Position numbers and translations under genes: made by a program. 64,000 bases of DNA, taken from Microbulbifer guangxiensis. Its GTDB lineage: Bacteria > Pseudomonadota > Gammaproteobacteria > Pseudomonadales > Cellvibrionaceae. Position 1 is the stretch's first letter; each line of letters starts with the position of its first letter. The stretch covers positions 124,001-188,000 of the forward strand of contig NZ_JAJSAQ010000003.1 in assembly GCF_021729075.1 (NCBI RefSeq). Direction: 5' to 3'. Below are positions 37,847-47,457 of the stretch, piece by piece. The notes under the pieces are model-generated. The model made no database searches. It saw only the letters and a list, made by a program, of their open reading frames with translations, and was not told where the DNA came from.

Positions 37847-39155
37847 TTTGGTTGCGGCGACGGCAGAGAACGCACCACTTGATGAACAGGCCCTGGTGGA
37901 TTCCGCAGCGGGTCGGGCCCCGGCCCTGCTGCACAGTTTCCGCGAGGCATTGGCCGAGCTGTCACAACACAAGCTCCGCACACTGCTCACCCTGCTCGGT
38001 ATGATTTTCGGCGTCGGTGCGGTGATCGCTATGCTGAATATCGGCAAGGGGGCCGAGCAGGAAGCCCTGCGCATGATCGAGACCATGGGACTCAACAACC
38101 TGATCGTGCAGAGTCCACGGTTGGAGCGGGATGAGCTATTCGAGCAGCGCAAGCAATCGGCCGGTCTGAGCCTGCGGGATGGCGAGGCCACGCTGGCGAC
38201 GCTGGACTTCGTCGATGCGTTTGCCGCGCAGAAATCGCTGGAGACCTACGGCGTGTTCAGCCGCTATGGCAAGAGTGAGGCAGCGGCTACCGGTGTCAGT
38301 CCGGCCTACTTCCGTATGTCGCCCTTCCAGCTTGCAGCCGGCCGCCTGATTCTCGATGAGGACGAGTTGCTTCTGGCCCAGGTGGCGGTTCTGGGGGAGT
38401 CCGTGGCGAGCCAGCTGTTCCCGGCGCAGCCGGCGATCGGTGGGAGGATCAAGATCAACCACCTGTGGTTCACGGTCGTAGGTGTGCTCGACTCACCCTT
38501 TGTGGAAGGAGCGGAATTCGAAGGCGTGCGCCTTGGCGCAGAGCAGGACCAGATTTTCATTCCCTTTGCTACCGCCATGCAACGCTTCCCGCACGAGCTG
38601 CTCGCAGCGGAGGTGAGTGAGCTCAAGTTCCAGCTGGTCGACGGCACTGATGCCAACGAAGCCGCCCGCGCGATCACCCACCTGCTCAACCGACGTCATA
38701 ACAACGTGAAGGATTTCACCATGGTGGTGCCGGCGGCACTGATGGCGCAGAAGATGGAGACGCAGACCATCTTCAATATCGTTATGTCCTGTGTCGCTGG
38801 TATCTCGCTGCTGGTCGGCGGCATCGGCATCATGAACATCATGCTGGCCACGGTACTGGAACGCACCCGCGAGATCGGCCTGTTGCGCGCCATCGGCGCC
38901 ACCCAGCGGGATATCCGCACCCAGTATCTGGTCGAGAGCTTCACTATCGCTATCCTGGGCGGCTTTCTGGGGATCCTGTTCGGCGTAATGCTGTCCGAGG
39001 CCATCGCCCTCTACGCAGGCTGGGCGGTGTCCTGGTCGCTACAGGCCATCCTGCTGTCATTCTCCGTTTGCGCTCTGATCGGGCTGGTATTCGGTGTCTA
39101 CCCCGCTATCAAGGCATCGAAATTGAATCCGATCGATGCGTTGCAGAGTGACTGA
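37839..39155 (+). CDS. MacB-like FtsX-family ABC permease
   Basis: A 438-residue permease of the MacB topology. A first helix follows the motif L-S-Q-H-K-L-R-T-L-L-T-L-L-G-M-I-F-G-V-G, then a large periplasmic domain (~70-290), and three C-terminal helices with L-V-G-G-I-G-I-M-N-I-M-L-A-T-V and E-R-T-R-E-I-G-L-L-R-A-I-G-A. The ATPase is a separate gene (first of the operon), not fused as in MacB. Start overlaps adaptor 3 by 8 nt (ATGAGTGA). Likely export of peptides, glycolipids or antibiotics; substrate unknown. Confidence 0.93.
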   Translation: MSDLVAATAENAPLDEQALVDSAAGRAPALLHSFREALAELSQHKLRTLLTLLGMIFGVGAVIAMLNIGKGAEQEALRMIETMGLNNLIVQSPRLERDELFEQRKQSAGLSLRDGEATLATLDFVDAFAAQKSLETYGVFSRYGKSEAAATGVSPAYFRMSPFQLAAGRLILDEDELLLAQVAVLGESVASQLFPAQPAIGGRIKINHLWFTVVGVLDSPFVEGAEFEGVRLGAEQDQIFIPFATAMQRFPHELLAAEVSELKFQLVDGTDANEAARAITHLLNRRHNNVKDFTMVVPAALMAQKMETQTIFNIVMSCVAGISLLVGGIGIMNIMLATVLERTREIGLLRAIGATQRDIRTQYLVESFTIAILGGFLGILFGVMLSEAIALYAGWAVSWSLQAILLSFSVCALIGLVFGVYPAIKASKLNPIDALQSD

Positions 39156-39166
39156 GGCTGGGCTGG

Positions 39167-39844
39167 CTATTCTGTGCGGTCTACCGCGAACAGGTTTTTA
39201 TCGGGGGCGCTGGCAAACTGCAGTGCTTCTCCGGTCCCCGGATGAGGCAAGCGCAGTTCCGCTGCATGCAACAGCAGCCGCGGTGCCGCCCTCAGGGCCT
39301 GCGGATGGGCATAGAAAGGGTCACCCAGGATCGGGTGACCGATGGCCTGCAGGTGGACCCGCAGCTGGTGTGAGCGGCCAGTGACCGGCATCAACCGAAT
39401 CAGGCTGTATCCATCAGCCACAGAAATACGCTCCCAGTGGGTAAGCGACGGTTTGCCCACCTCGAAATCGACTTTCTGGCGTGGTCGGTTGGGCCAGTCG
39501 CAAATCAGCGGCAGGTCGATCTCACCTGCTGGTTCCATCAGTTCACCCCACACTTTTGCGTAATAGACCTTCTCAACCTGGCGCTCCTGGAACAGCCGGC
39601 TGAGTTGCCGGTGGGCGATGGGATTGCGGGCCATGATCACCAGCCCGGAGGTATCCATATCCAGCCGATGGACGGTCATGGCCCCGGGGTACTGTTCCTG
39701 GGCGCGGATGGCCAGACTGTCATGATGCTCCGGTGCCCGGCCCGGTACCGAGAGCAAGCCGCTGGGCTTGTCGAGTACCAGCAGGGATTCGTCGCTGTGG
39801 ATCACGGTCAGGTAGGGCTCGAGAGGAGGGCAATACTGGCGCAC
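39167..39844 (-). CDS. rluA: rRNA/tRNA pseudouridine synthase RluA
   Basis: A 225-residue enzyme. H-R-L-D-M-D-T-S-G contains the catalytic Asp and L-I-C-D-W-P-N-R-P-R-Q-K plus I/V-T-G-R-S-H-Q-L-R-V-H match RluA proper rather than RluC/D; no S4 domain is present. RluA makes pseudouridine 746 in 23S rRNA and 32 in several tRNAs. It converges on the end of the ABC operon with only 11 nt between the two stops. Confidence 0.95.
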   Translation of the reverse strand: MRQYCPPLEPYLTVIHSDESLLVLDKPSGLLSVPGRAPEHHDSLAIRAQEQYPGAMTVHRLDMDTSGLVIMARNPIAHRQLSRLFQERQVEKVYYAKVWGELMEPAGEIDLPLICDWPNRPRQKVDFEVGKPSLTHWERISVADGYSLIRLMPVTGRSHQLRVHLQAIGHPILGDPFYAHPQALRAAPRLLLHAAELRLPHPGTGEALQFASAPDKNLFAVDRTE

Positions 39845-39943
39845 GTGGAGGAAACCGCAGGTTGATGTCGCGCTCGGGCGAGCATTGTGCCAATGGCGGC
39901 CAAGTGCCCGCTCCCAGTCCGGTGACCCTGGCCGTTGGGAGGA

Positions 39944-40621
39944 TCAGTAAGTGGGTGTCAGGAATATTTCCCGGACGTTGCTTCGAGGTGCCGCATTGGC
40001 CGCGAATAATACCGCATCGGCGACGTCAACGGGATCCAGCTTGTCCGGTTTGGGTTCGTCGAAAAACTCTGTGTTGACCATCCCCGGAGAGATGACGGTG
40101 CAGCGGCCATCCCACTCCGACATTTCCTCGGCGAGGTTGGTGGCGAAGCCACGCACGAACCATTTGGATGCACCGTAAATGGACCCCTTCAGCGCGACTC
40201 GCCCCGCCTGGGAGCCGGTCATGATGAAGTGCCCTTTGGAGCTACGCAGGTGGGGCAGTGTCAGTTTGGCGGTATACAGCAGTCCCATCACATTGACGTC
40301 GAGCATCTGCCGCCATTCATCCGGATCCCCGTTTTCCGTACCAGGTTGATCGAGGCCGGTCCCGGCATTGGCGAATACCACATCCAGCCCGCCGAAATGC
40401 TCCAGCGCAGCCTCGACCACCGTTTGCTGCTGGGCAAAATCGGTGACATCAGCAGGGACTGCAATGGCAGAATCGCCGCCGATCTCTCCTGCGAGGCGAT
40501 CAAGGGCTTCCTGGCGCCGGGCAGTCAGTACCAGCCGGAAGCCATACTCCGCTGCCCGGAGCGCGGTGGCACGGCCGATACCACTGGAAGCGCCGGTGAT
40601 CAGCATTACCCGCGAAGACAT
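39944..40621 (-). CDS. Short-chain dehydrogenase/reductase
   Basis: A 225-residue SDR. The cofactor loop T-G-A-S-S-G-I-G near residue 9, N-A-G near 84, catalytic Ser in T-G-S-Q-A-G and Y-x-x-x-K in Y-G-A-S-K near 150 are complete. The arginine after the first strand suggests NADP(H). The YdfG-like 3-hydroxy acid dehydrogenase group is plausible. ATG 40621 is preceded by AAAGGAAA. Substrate unknown. Confidence 0.93.
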   Translation of the reverse strand: MSSRVMLITGASSGIGRATALRAAEYGFRLVLTARRQEALDRLAGEIGGDSAIAVPADVTDFAQQQTVVEAALEHFGGLDVVFANAGTGLDQPGTENGDPDEWRQMLDVNVMGLLYTAKLTLPHLRSSKGHFIMTGSQAGRVALKGSIYGASKWFVRGFATNLAEEMSEWDGRCTVISPGMVNTEFFDEPKPDKLDPVDVADAVLFAANAAPRSNVREIFLTPTY

Positions 40622-40919
40622 ATGAAAATTTCCTTTAACCCTGGTTCTGGGAGGCTTCACATAGCCCGGTCCAGAACTGACACCGCCGTAATGCTGTAAG
40701 CATAGACACCGGGTAAAGTCAGCCGGGCTAGAGAGCCGCGGTGACATCATCAGGAAACATTCACTTTCGTACGGAGAGGGCTCCTTTCAGTGCAATGATC
40801 AGGCCTGTATGCCCTTTTTAATCCGTTTGATTGGCTGAAGTCATGTCTATTTGCCCTGCGCGTATTTCATGCTCCGGGTGCCAAAGGTGCGGACGAGGGA
40901 CAGCTTGTAAGCGGGGGTG

Positions 40920-41450
40920 ATGGGGGCTAGACTTTTCAGCGTTGGATCGCTCTGGCGGTTCAAAGTAACGTTCGGGAACAGACAGCCAGCGTTGACTGGT
41001 TTCACCTTGTACGACTATCTTCTTTCCCTGCTCCACGACCTGGATGGTGTACAGCAGAACCCAAAGTATCATCCCGAGGGGGATGCCCTTTTCCACTCCC
41101 TGCAGGCGTTTGAAATCGCCAGAATCCACTCTCCCGACCCCATTCTCTGGGTATCCGCTTTAGTTCACGACGTCGGTAAGGCTGTTGAAAGTCGTGGCCA
41201 TGAGTATATTGGCGCCGAGATGTTGAAGGGGGTGTTGAGTGATGATGTTGTCTGGCTAGTGCAACACCACCTGGACTTGATGACCGCGCCTCGCCGCACC
41301 CGCCACAGGTTCGCACACGATCCGCGTCTGCCGTTGCTTCGGCAGCTCAGGCGGTTTGACGTACTGGGGCGGGATCCCAATGCGCTGACGATGTCAGCCG
41401 AGCAGGCCCTGCACCTTCTGAAGCCTTACCACTCTCTGATCGCGGCCTGA
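40920..41450 (+). CDS. HD-domain phosphohydrolase
   Basis: A 176-residue protein with the metal-dependent HD fold: H59 (L-F-H-S-L-Q), H83-D84 in A-L-V-H-D-V-G-K, and H-H near 116-117 (V-Q-H-H-L-D), the spacing of HD phosphohydrolases and of the HD part of tRNA nucleotidyltransferases. The next gene, 14 nt on, encodes a nucleotidyltransferase, so the pair resembles a split NTase-HD enzyme. GTG 40917 or ATG 40920 may start it. Substrate unknown. Confidence 0.85.
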   Translation: MGARLFSVGSLWRFKVTFGNRQPALTGFTLYDYLLSLLHDLDGVQQNPKYHPEGDALFHSLQAFEIARIHSPDPILWVSALVHDVGKAVESRGHEYIGAEMLKGVLSDDVVWLVQHHLDLMTAPRRTRHRFAHDPRLPLLRQLRRFDVLGRDPNALTMSAEQALHLLKPYHSLIAA

Positions 41451-41464
41451 AGCCGCCCAATTCT

Positions 41465-42106
41465 ATGAAAAAGGAGGAACGTTTTCGCCACCTGATTACT
41501 CAGGAGGCAGCCCGATTGATGGTAAACGAGGGGGTTAAACAGTACTTTGATGCCAAGCGCATCGCTGCGCGCCGCATTATTGGCAAGCAGTATAAGTACA
41601 ATCCCAAGTACCTCCCTTCGAACGGGGAGATTTCAGAAGCAGTGCATGCCCTGGGCCAACTGCAGGACCCACGCACTCATCAAGAACAGTTGTTTCGAAT
41701 GCGGATGTGCGCCCTTGAGGTGATGCAGCAGCTGGAGCCGTTCTCTCCACGTCTCATTGGCTCAGTGAGTACTGGCCGGATACGGGAGGGAAGCGATATC
41801 GATCTGCATGTGTTTACCGATAACATCGAAGTCCTGGAGCATCACCTGCAGACTCTCGGCTGGTCTTACCAGCGGGATACGGTGTGTATCCGAGTTGGGA
41901 GCAAGCTGCTGGAGTACGAGCATATCCACCTGGACTTTGAGTTTCCAGTAGAACTGTCTGTATACCCGGAGCGGGAAATCCGCGTCACAGGCCGGTCCAG
42001 TACCGATGGCAAACCCATCCAGCGATTGACCAGTGCTAGGGTTCGTCGACTGGTGATGGATGAGCACTGGCAGGCATATCTGCGAGCAGGTGGGTTGGAC
42101 GAATAA
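41465..42106 (+). CDS. Nucleotidyltransferase-domain protein
   Basis: A 213-residue protein of the polymerase-beta-like nucleotidyltransferase superfamily. The core is G99-S100 with D111-x-D113 (G-S-V-S-T-G-R-I-R-E-G-S-D-I-D-L-H), and D157 in H-I-H-L-D-F-E-F is the probable third metal ligand. The N-terminal 90 residues are helical and basic. Downstream of the HD gene with a 14-nt gap and same strand. No CCA-adding motif (E-R/basic signature) was found, so RNA, protein or small-molecule nucleotidylation are all possible. Confidence 0.85.
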   Translation: MKKEERFRHLITQEAARLMVNEGVKQYFDAKRIAARRIIGKQYKYNPKYLPSNGEISEAVHALGQLQDPRTHQEQLFRMRMCALEVMQQLEPFSPRLIGSVSTGRIREGSDIDLHVFTDNIEVLEHHLQTLGWSYQRDTVCIRVGSKLLEYEHIHLDFEFPVELSVYPEREIRVTGRSSTDGKPIQRLTSARVRRLVMDEHWQAYLRAGGLDE

Positions 42107-42287
42107 GTGTGGGCTTGGCTGTGTTGTCCTGCCTGGGTTCCCCCTGAAATCGTGCCACTCCCGGAGTCTGTGCTGCACGGCGCTCAGGGCGAGTAGCACC
42201 AGCGTGAACAGCAGTTGCGCCGCTCAACATCAACATTGAAGGCTGCCCGTACCAAGTGTTTTGTCGTTAGATTGGGGAATGCACAAC

Positions 42288-44561
42288 CTAATCGGCCAGG
42301 GTCAGCTCAATTTTTCTACGTTCCATATCAACGCGCGAGATACGTACTTTGATGCTGTCGCCGATGGCAAAACTGCTGTTGTCACGCTCTCCGATGAGAC
42401 GTTGCGTGGAGGCATCAAAGTGGTAATAGTCCTTTTTCAGCGCAGATATATGCACGAGGCCTTCAACCTGAAGGTCATTGAGTTCGATGAACAGGCCGAA
42501 TCCCGTGACACTGCTTACCAGTCCGTGGAAGGTCTCACCGACAAAGTCCTGCATATACTCGCACTTAAGCCAGGCCTCCACATCCCAGCTTGCCTTGTCG
42601 GCGCGGCGTGAGGCATTTGAGCAGTGATCCGCGAGGGCCTGCATTTCCACCTTTTCGTATGGGTAGACTTTGTTCAGGGGGAGTGCAGCAGAATCTGAAA
42701 AGCGACGCACTGGTGCCTTGCCGGTACCCAGTATGAACTTAAGTGCCCGGTGGATCGGGTTATGGGATTGTTTCTGGCGAATCACGGACCGAATAGCCCG
42801 ATGTACCAACAAATCCGGATACCGTCGAATCGGCGACGTAAAGTGTGCGTACGCGGAGTAGGCCAGACCAAAATGGCCCTGATTATTTGCGCTGTATTCT
42901 GCCTGGCTGAGTGAGCGCAGCATCATGGTGCGGATGGTCTGGGCATCGGTGCGGCCTTTGATGCTATTCAGTAGTCGATCATAATCCGCAGGCGAAGGCT
43001 TATCTCCGCCGGACAGTTTGAGGCCTTTCTCGCCGAGGAACGCACGAAGGGAAGTCAGTTTTTTATCCCGTGGGCCCTCATGTACCCGGTAAAGTGCCGG
43101 CATTTTCTGTTTTTGTAGAAAGTCTGCAGTCGCCACGTTGGCGCTCAGCATGAATTCCTCGATCATTTTGTGTGCATCGTTTCGAATGACCGGGATTATT
43201 CGGTCAATCTTCCGATCCTCGGTAAACTCGAATTGCACTTCCGGCTTTTCAAAATCCATAGCCCCGCGTTTGGTCCGGGCCTTTTTTAATACCGAATACA
43301 ACTGGTGCAGCGCGTGGATGTGCGGGGCAACTTCATTGAGTTGGCTGGCAGTCTGGCGTCCAAGCGTTGAATCTGGTGACGTTATGAAGGCGTTTACCTG
43401 GTTATAAGTAAGCCTGGCGTGAGAATGGATAACACCTTCTGAAAAGCTGTATTCCGTCATGTGGCCAGCCTTGTTGATGGTCATTTCGCATGCCATCACC
43501 AACCGGTCAACGCGAGGATTCAGCGAGCAAAGGCCATTAGAGAGTGACTCCGGCAGCATAGGAACGACGCGCCCGGGAAAGTAAACGGACGTGGCACGGT
43601 TTTGGGCTTCCCTGTCGAGTGCAGTTTGCGGCGCGACGTAATGGGAGACGTCCGCGATTGCCACGAACAGACGCCACTGGCCTGATGCTGTTTTCTCGCA
43701 GTAGACGGCATCATCGAAGTCCCTGGCATCTTCACCGTCGATGGTGACAAATGGCAGGCCTCTCAAGTCAGCACGATGCTGTTTGTCTGCTTCCGGCACC
43801 TCACTGCCCAGAAGGTTTGCTGACCGGGTTGCAGCCTCAGGCCAGCTATGGGGAATACCGTGGCTTCGAATGGCGACATCGATCTCCATACCGGGGCCCA
43901 TGGCATCCCCCAGCAGCTCGGTCACGCGCCCGAATGCATTGTACTGACGGTCGGGGTATTCGATCACTTCAACAACAATATACTGCCCGGGTTTCGCGCC
44001 CATCAGGTGGTCGGGATCCAAGTCGATCTCGTGGGGGATGCGACTGTTTTCGGGCAGGAGAAAGTAATCACCATCTTCAGACTGCAGGCGGCCGACGAGA
44101 TGGGTCGTGTTGCGCTGCAGAACATTGACGATTAACCCGGTCTTCCGGCCCCGGCGGTCGACGCCGCTGACGCGGGCCTGAACCTGGTCACCGTCAAAGA
44201 CAGTCAGCATTTCATTGTCGGAAAGAAAGAGGTCTTCGTTTGATTCATCACTGGTGAGAAAGCCAAACCCCTCAGGGTGGCCGATCACACGGCCACAGAC
44301 GAGGTCTTCGGGCTTGACCAGGCAGTATCCCCGGCGGCGATCAAACTGGATCTGGCCATCGCGCTCCATGGCACGCAAGCGGCGACGCAGGGCTTCTTTC
44401 TGTTCATCGCTGGAGAGTTTCAGGACCTTGGCCAGTCGCTCCCGGTTCAGGTTTCTTTCGCCCTTATCGAGCAGGCTCATGATGAATTCCCGTGCGGGAA
44501 TGGGGTTGCTGTATTTTTTTGCGTCTTGGGGGTCAAATGCAGCAATTGGGGTTTTGCTCAT
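42288..44561 (-). CDS. rnr: Ribonuclease R (RNase II/RNB family)
   Basis: A 757-residue 3'-5' exoribonuclease. In order: winged helix (about 20-95), two cold-shock-type OB domains (about 95-250), the RNB catalytic domain with E-D-A-R-D-F-D-D-A-V near residue 275, and a C-terminal S1 domain (near 660-730). It degrades structured RNA. ATG 44561 starts M-S-K-T-P. It lacks the usual lysine-rich tail and is not next to rlmB, so this may be a second or relocated RNase R. A cold-shock gene on the same strand lies 272 nt upstream. Confidence 0.9.
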   Translation of the reverse strand: MSKTPIAAFDPQDAKKYSNPIPAREFIMSLLDKGERNLNRERLAKVLKLSSDEQKEALRRRLRAMERDGQIQFDRRRGYCLVKPEDLVCGRVIGHPEGFGFLTSDESNEDLFLSDNEMLTVFDGDQVQARVSGVDRRGRKTGLIVNVLQRNTTHLVGRLQSEDGDYFLLPENSRIPHEIDLDPDHLMGAKPGQYIVVEVIEYPDRQYNAFGRVTELLGDAMGPGMEIDVAIRSHGIPHSWPEAATRSANLLGSEVPEADKQHRADLRGLPFVTIDGEDARDFDDAVYCEKTASGQWRLFVAIADVSHYVAPQTALDREAQNRATSVYFPGRVVPMLPESLSNGLCSLNPRVDRLVMACEMTINKAGHMTEYSFSEGVIHSHARLTYNQVNAFITSPDSTLGRQTASQLNEVAPHIHALHQLYSVLKKARTKRGAMDFEKPEVQFEFTEDRKIDRIIPVIRNDAHKMIEEFMLSANVATADFLQKQKMPALYRVHEGPRDKKLTSLRAFLGEKGLKLSGGDKPSPADYDRLLNSIKGRTDAQTIRTMMLRSLSQAEYSANNQGHFGLAYSAYAHFTSPIRRYPDLLVHRAIRSVIRQKQSHNPIHRALKFILGTGKAPVRRFSDSAALPLNKVYPYEKVEMQALADHCSNASRRADKASWDVEAWLKCEYMQDFVGETFHGLVSSVTGFGLFIELNDLQVEGLVHISALKKDYYHFDASTQRLIGERDNSSFAIGDSIKVRISRVDMERRKIELTLAD

Positions 44562-44765
44562 AAATTTCTCTTGGAGAAACCGCCAATAAGATTGCACTGG
44601 GTAAGAACTGGGATGATGTGTCAGGACAGATCAGGTGTTACTCGGCAAGGTATGCAGGCGGAAAACGCTCAACGGCGTCTTGGGTATATCAGGTGGGCAT
44701 TCAATCTGTGGCCAGTCTAACTGCCCGTGGTTCTGGTTGAGTGCCCTCGAGGGGCTGGGTCAACC

Positions 44766-44813
44766 GGAGTGGCCTTAAAGGCCACTCCGAAGCGGACCGG
44801 TGTCTGGTCCGCT
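44766..44813. repeat. Two adjacent hairpins downstream of the cold-shock gene
   Basis: GGAGTGGCCTT (44766-44776) is exactly inverted at 44778-44788 and AGCGGACC (44791-44798) at 44806-44813. They lie just after the cold-shock stop. No clear U-run follows on the minus strand, so they may be mRNA-stabilising structures as well as terminators. Confidence 0.7.
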
Positions 44814-44833
44814 GCTGTTGCAAAGGTGCTCGA

Positions 44834-45043
44834 TCAGGCGCAAACGATGTTTTCAGCCTGCGGGCCTTTAGGGCCCTGGGTTACTGAGAACTCAACGGTC
44901 TGGCCTTCGGTCAGGGTTTTGAACCCTGAGCTTACAATGGCGCTGAAATGTGCGAACACATCAGGGCCGGATTTCTGTTCGATAAAGCCAAAGCCTTTGG
45001 ATTCGTCAAACCACTTCACAGTGCCGGTAGTCGTGTTGGACAT
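44834..45043 (-). CDS. Cold-shock (CspA-family) protein
   Basis: A 69-residue single-domain cold-shock protein with RNP1 K-G-F-G-F-I and RNP2 V-F-A-H-F and the usual G-T-V-K-W-F-D start. It binds single-stranded RNA and DNA and melts RNA structure. Downstream on the same strand is RNase R, which also needs unfolded RNA. A long AT-containing leader (45044-45180) could act as a cold-responsive 5' region. Confidence 0.96.
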   Translation of the reverse strand: MSNTTTGTVKWFDESKGFGFIEQKSGPDVFAHFSAIVSSGFKTLTEGQTVEFSVTQGPKGPQAENIVCA

Positions 45044-45510
45044 GGTAATTTCCTGTATGCAAATAGAGATCAGCCTTGTTGAGGCGTGAGTAGCAAAAAA
45101 GACTGGATTTAGAAGCTACAGGACGAAGAGGGACTGGTGCGACGAAACTGAGGATTCAAACAAGAGGCTTTCTAGCTAGGTGCACTGTAGGGGGCTGCGT
45201 CAGGCAAGTCAATGTATTTCTGCGATGCCTGTATCGGGGGCCAGCCGGACAGGAACACTGGCTCTATATGGAACGCTGTATTGAGGGGTTGCGATGGCGG
45301 GGGAGGGATGGCGCTTTTAGATCAGGTTCTGTACGCGGCCCTCGGGTGTGCCATCCGAACCGTGCGCTTTATTTGTTGGGATGGCGCGATCGAAAACTCC
45401 GCTACGGCCCGTATGGCTATTAGCTCGACGCCCTTCTGGTGAAACCTGCCAATTACCCTCCTTCCAAGACGACGGAATTTGCTTGCAGTCCTGGAATGAG
45501 TCCTTCAGCT
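45044..45510. other. Spacer between the cold-shock and DUF3604 genes
   Basis: 467 bases. The right-hand part lies just beyond the DUF3604 stop and the left-hand part is upstream of the cold-shock gene, so it holds its promoter and leader. No gene or recognisable RNA was found; short open frames at 45212 and 45348 lack ribosome sites and known motifs. Confidence 0.55.
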
Positions 45511-47457
45511 TTAGGGCGTATACCAGATCGGCGATGTCCAGGCGCGCTCCTGAATACTTACCGGCAGGTCTTCCGGCCGCTTCAGGCCCGTTCTTGCCGC
45601 ATCGTAGGTAGACCAGCGTGGCGTGGGGATTTGCAATACCCGGGCGTAATATACCGCTGGCTGGGAGGCGTCGAAGTCGGGATCAGTCCAGGTGACCATG
45701 AGTTGGCTCTCACCAATACTGTTGGTGTAGGTCGCATCCTTTTCATTGACAGTATTGCCTACCGGCGGGATTGTGCCATCTGCGCCAGCCTTGCGGTCTC
45801 CGGATAGGGCGACGTTATATATCCTGGATTGCTGCTCGCCATTGCCGTCCACCCAGCCTTTGATGATCTGGATGCGGTCGAGGTTGGCGCCGTCGGTTTC
45901 CTTCATTGCATGCACCACAAAGGTCGGCGCTTTGCCCGTTGTAGGACGCAGGTCGCCCCCCATGGGTACCGCATTTTTGTAGGCCTGGGTAAGTCCGTCC
46001 TGCGAGCCAAGAGAAATGCCGTCCAGGTCATAGCCACCGAAGAAGCGCACTTTCAGGCGCGGGCCGGAAGTGGCATACGTCTCTTTGCGCTTGATTGCCT
46101 CGAAGATGCCATCACGCGTATTCGCTTCCGCCCATACCGCGGCCACCCCCCCGGAACTGAAACTCCTTACCTGCTTCGCGCCGGCTGCGTCGACTCCCGG
46201 GGGACCTTCCAGGCGGTGTTTGGGGTCGATTTCAAAGCCGAACTTGCCGGTGTAGTTGTCTTCCTCGATCGCTGATGCGCCGTTGTGAGTGTCGGAATCG
46301 CCGATAAAGCCGAACTTGAACGGGTTGCCATTGCCCTGGCTTTGCAGCTTGAGTCCGCGAATCAGGGCTTCCCGTGCGTAGCCGCCTTTCTTGTGTTCGG
46401 GAGGGGTCGCCGTGGGTGCCAGTGTGTAGTCCCAGAGCTCGAATCCACCAAATTCATCATTGGGAAAGAGAGCCGGGTGTGTTTCCGACGTGCCCTTTAT
46501 CTGTGTGAGCTCATAAACAGGCTCGTTACGCATACGGGCTGCTGCGTACTCCTTATCCAGGTTGCTGCCGCCAAAGGATTGGTCTACCGGGAACATGATG
46601 CCGTCACTGGCGTTACCGTTGTGGGGGACCGCCAACAGATCGTTACCAGCATCCCGCTGCTGATCCATCCAGCGCCAAAGGTCCTCCGGCGTGCTGGAGT
46701 CGAGCGCAGAGAATGGTGCATCTGGCACCTTGGCACTATCCCGGAAGATAACGACCCGGTGAATGTTTCTCCAGTCAGGTGCCGAGGTCCATTCATAACC
46801 CGCCATGGTGGTGAACTTGCCCGGCTCGTAATGGTTGTCGGCAATCTTCACCACCTCAGACCAGAGTGTTCTGGCGAGCTTTTTGTCACCCAGAATCGGG
46901 TCTACTTGCGGAGGGTTGGCATACATGCCATCACTGATTTTGCCGTAGGCGTCGAAAGATTTTTTCGGGTCGTCGCCGGTAATATCGCTAGCCAGAGGAT
47001 GCTTGCTGATCGGACTGGTCGGGTCCTCCATCAGCGGGAGTACGCCGAGGTACTCCGCGTGATCTGACACAATATACCAGTCTAGGGGCGTGCCTATCTT
47101 CATGGGTCTGCCGATGTCACCTCCCGGGATTTCTTCACCTTTCGCCCAGCGGTAGGCTGCGTCGGGATCCACCCAGGCCTCATTGATATAGGCATCAAAA
47201 GACCAGCGGGTATGCACATGCAGGTTGCCGAAATATACGTCGCGGTTGGGGTTGGTCTTTACGGGAGGCTCGGAGGTCGCACTATCCTTTATTGCGTTAG
47301 AGGCGTCAGAGGCAGGGGGCTGATTAGTGGCATCGGTATCATCTGTTGCCACCGAGTCCGAAGTATCATTGGCATCATGTTCGGTTTTGCTGTTTTGATC
47401 GGCTCCACAAGCGGTCAGTAGTGTGAAGATTAACAGCGTGGGGTAAAGGATGCGCAT
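45511..47457 (-). CDS. DUF3604 lipoprotein
   Basis: A 648-residue protein. The leader ends L-L-T-A-C (Cys17), so it is likely lipid-anchored; residues 18-65 are an acidic, Ser/Thr/Asp-rich linker. From residue ~72 the DUF3604 domain begins with V-Y-F-G-N-L-H-V-H-T-R-W-S-F-D-A, followed by I-V-S-D-H-A-E-Y and F-I-G-D-S-D-T-H-N-G, metal-ligand segments typical of PHP/amidohydrolase-like folds. Function is not established. Full length and common in marine gammaproteobacteria. Confidence 0.9.
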   Translation of the reverse strand: MRILYPTLLIFTLLTACGADQNSKTEHDANDTSDSVATDDTDATNQPPASDASNAIKDSATSEPPVKTNPNRDVYFGNLHVHTRWSFDAYINEAWVDPDAAYRWAKGEEIPGGDIGRPMKIGTPLDWYIVSDHAEYLGVLPLMEDPTSPISKHPLASDITGDDPKKSFDAYGKISDGMYANPPQVDPILGDKKLARTLWSEVVKIADNHYEPGKFTTMAGYEWTSAPDWRNIHRVVIFRDSAKVPDAPFSALDSSTPEDLWRWMDQQRDAGNDLLAVPHNGNASDGIMFPVDQSFGGSNLDKEYAAARMRNEPVYELTQIKGTSETHPALFPNDEFGGFELWDYTLAPTATPPEHKKGGYAREALIRGLKLQSQGNGNPFKFGFIGDSDTHNGASAIEEDNYTGKFGFEIDPKHRLEGPPGVDAAGAKQVRSFSSGGVAAVWAEANTRDGIFEAIKRKETYATSGPRLKVRFFGGYDLDGISLGSQDGLTQAYKNAVPMGGDLRPTTGKAPTFVVHAMKETDGANLDRIQIIKGWVDGNGEQQSRIYNVALSGDRKAGADGTIPPVGNTVNEKDATYTNSIGESQLMVTWTDPDFDASQPAVYYARVLQIPTPRWSTYDAARTGLKRPEDLPVSIQERAWTSPIWYTP

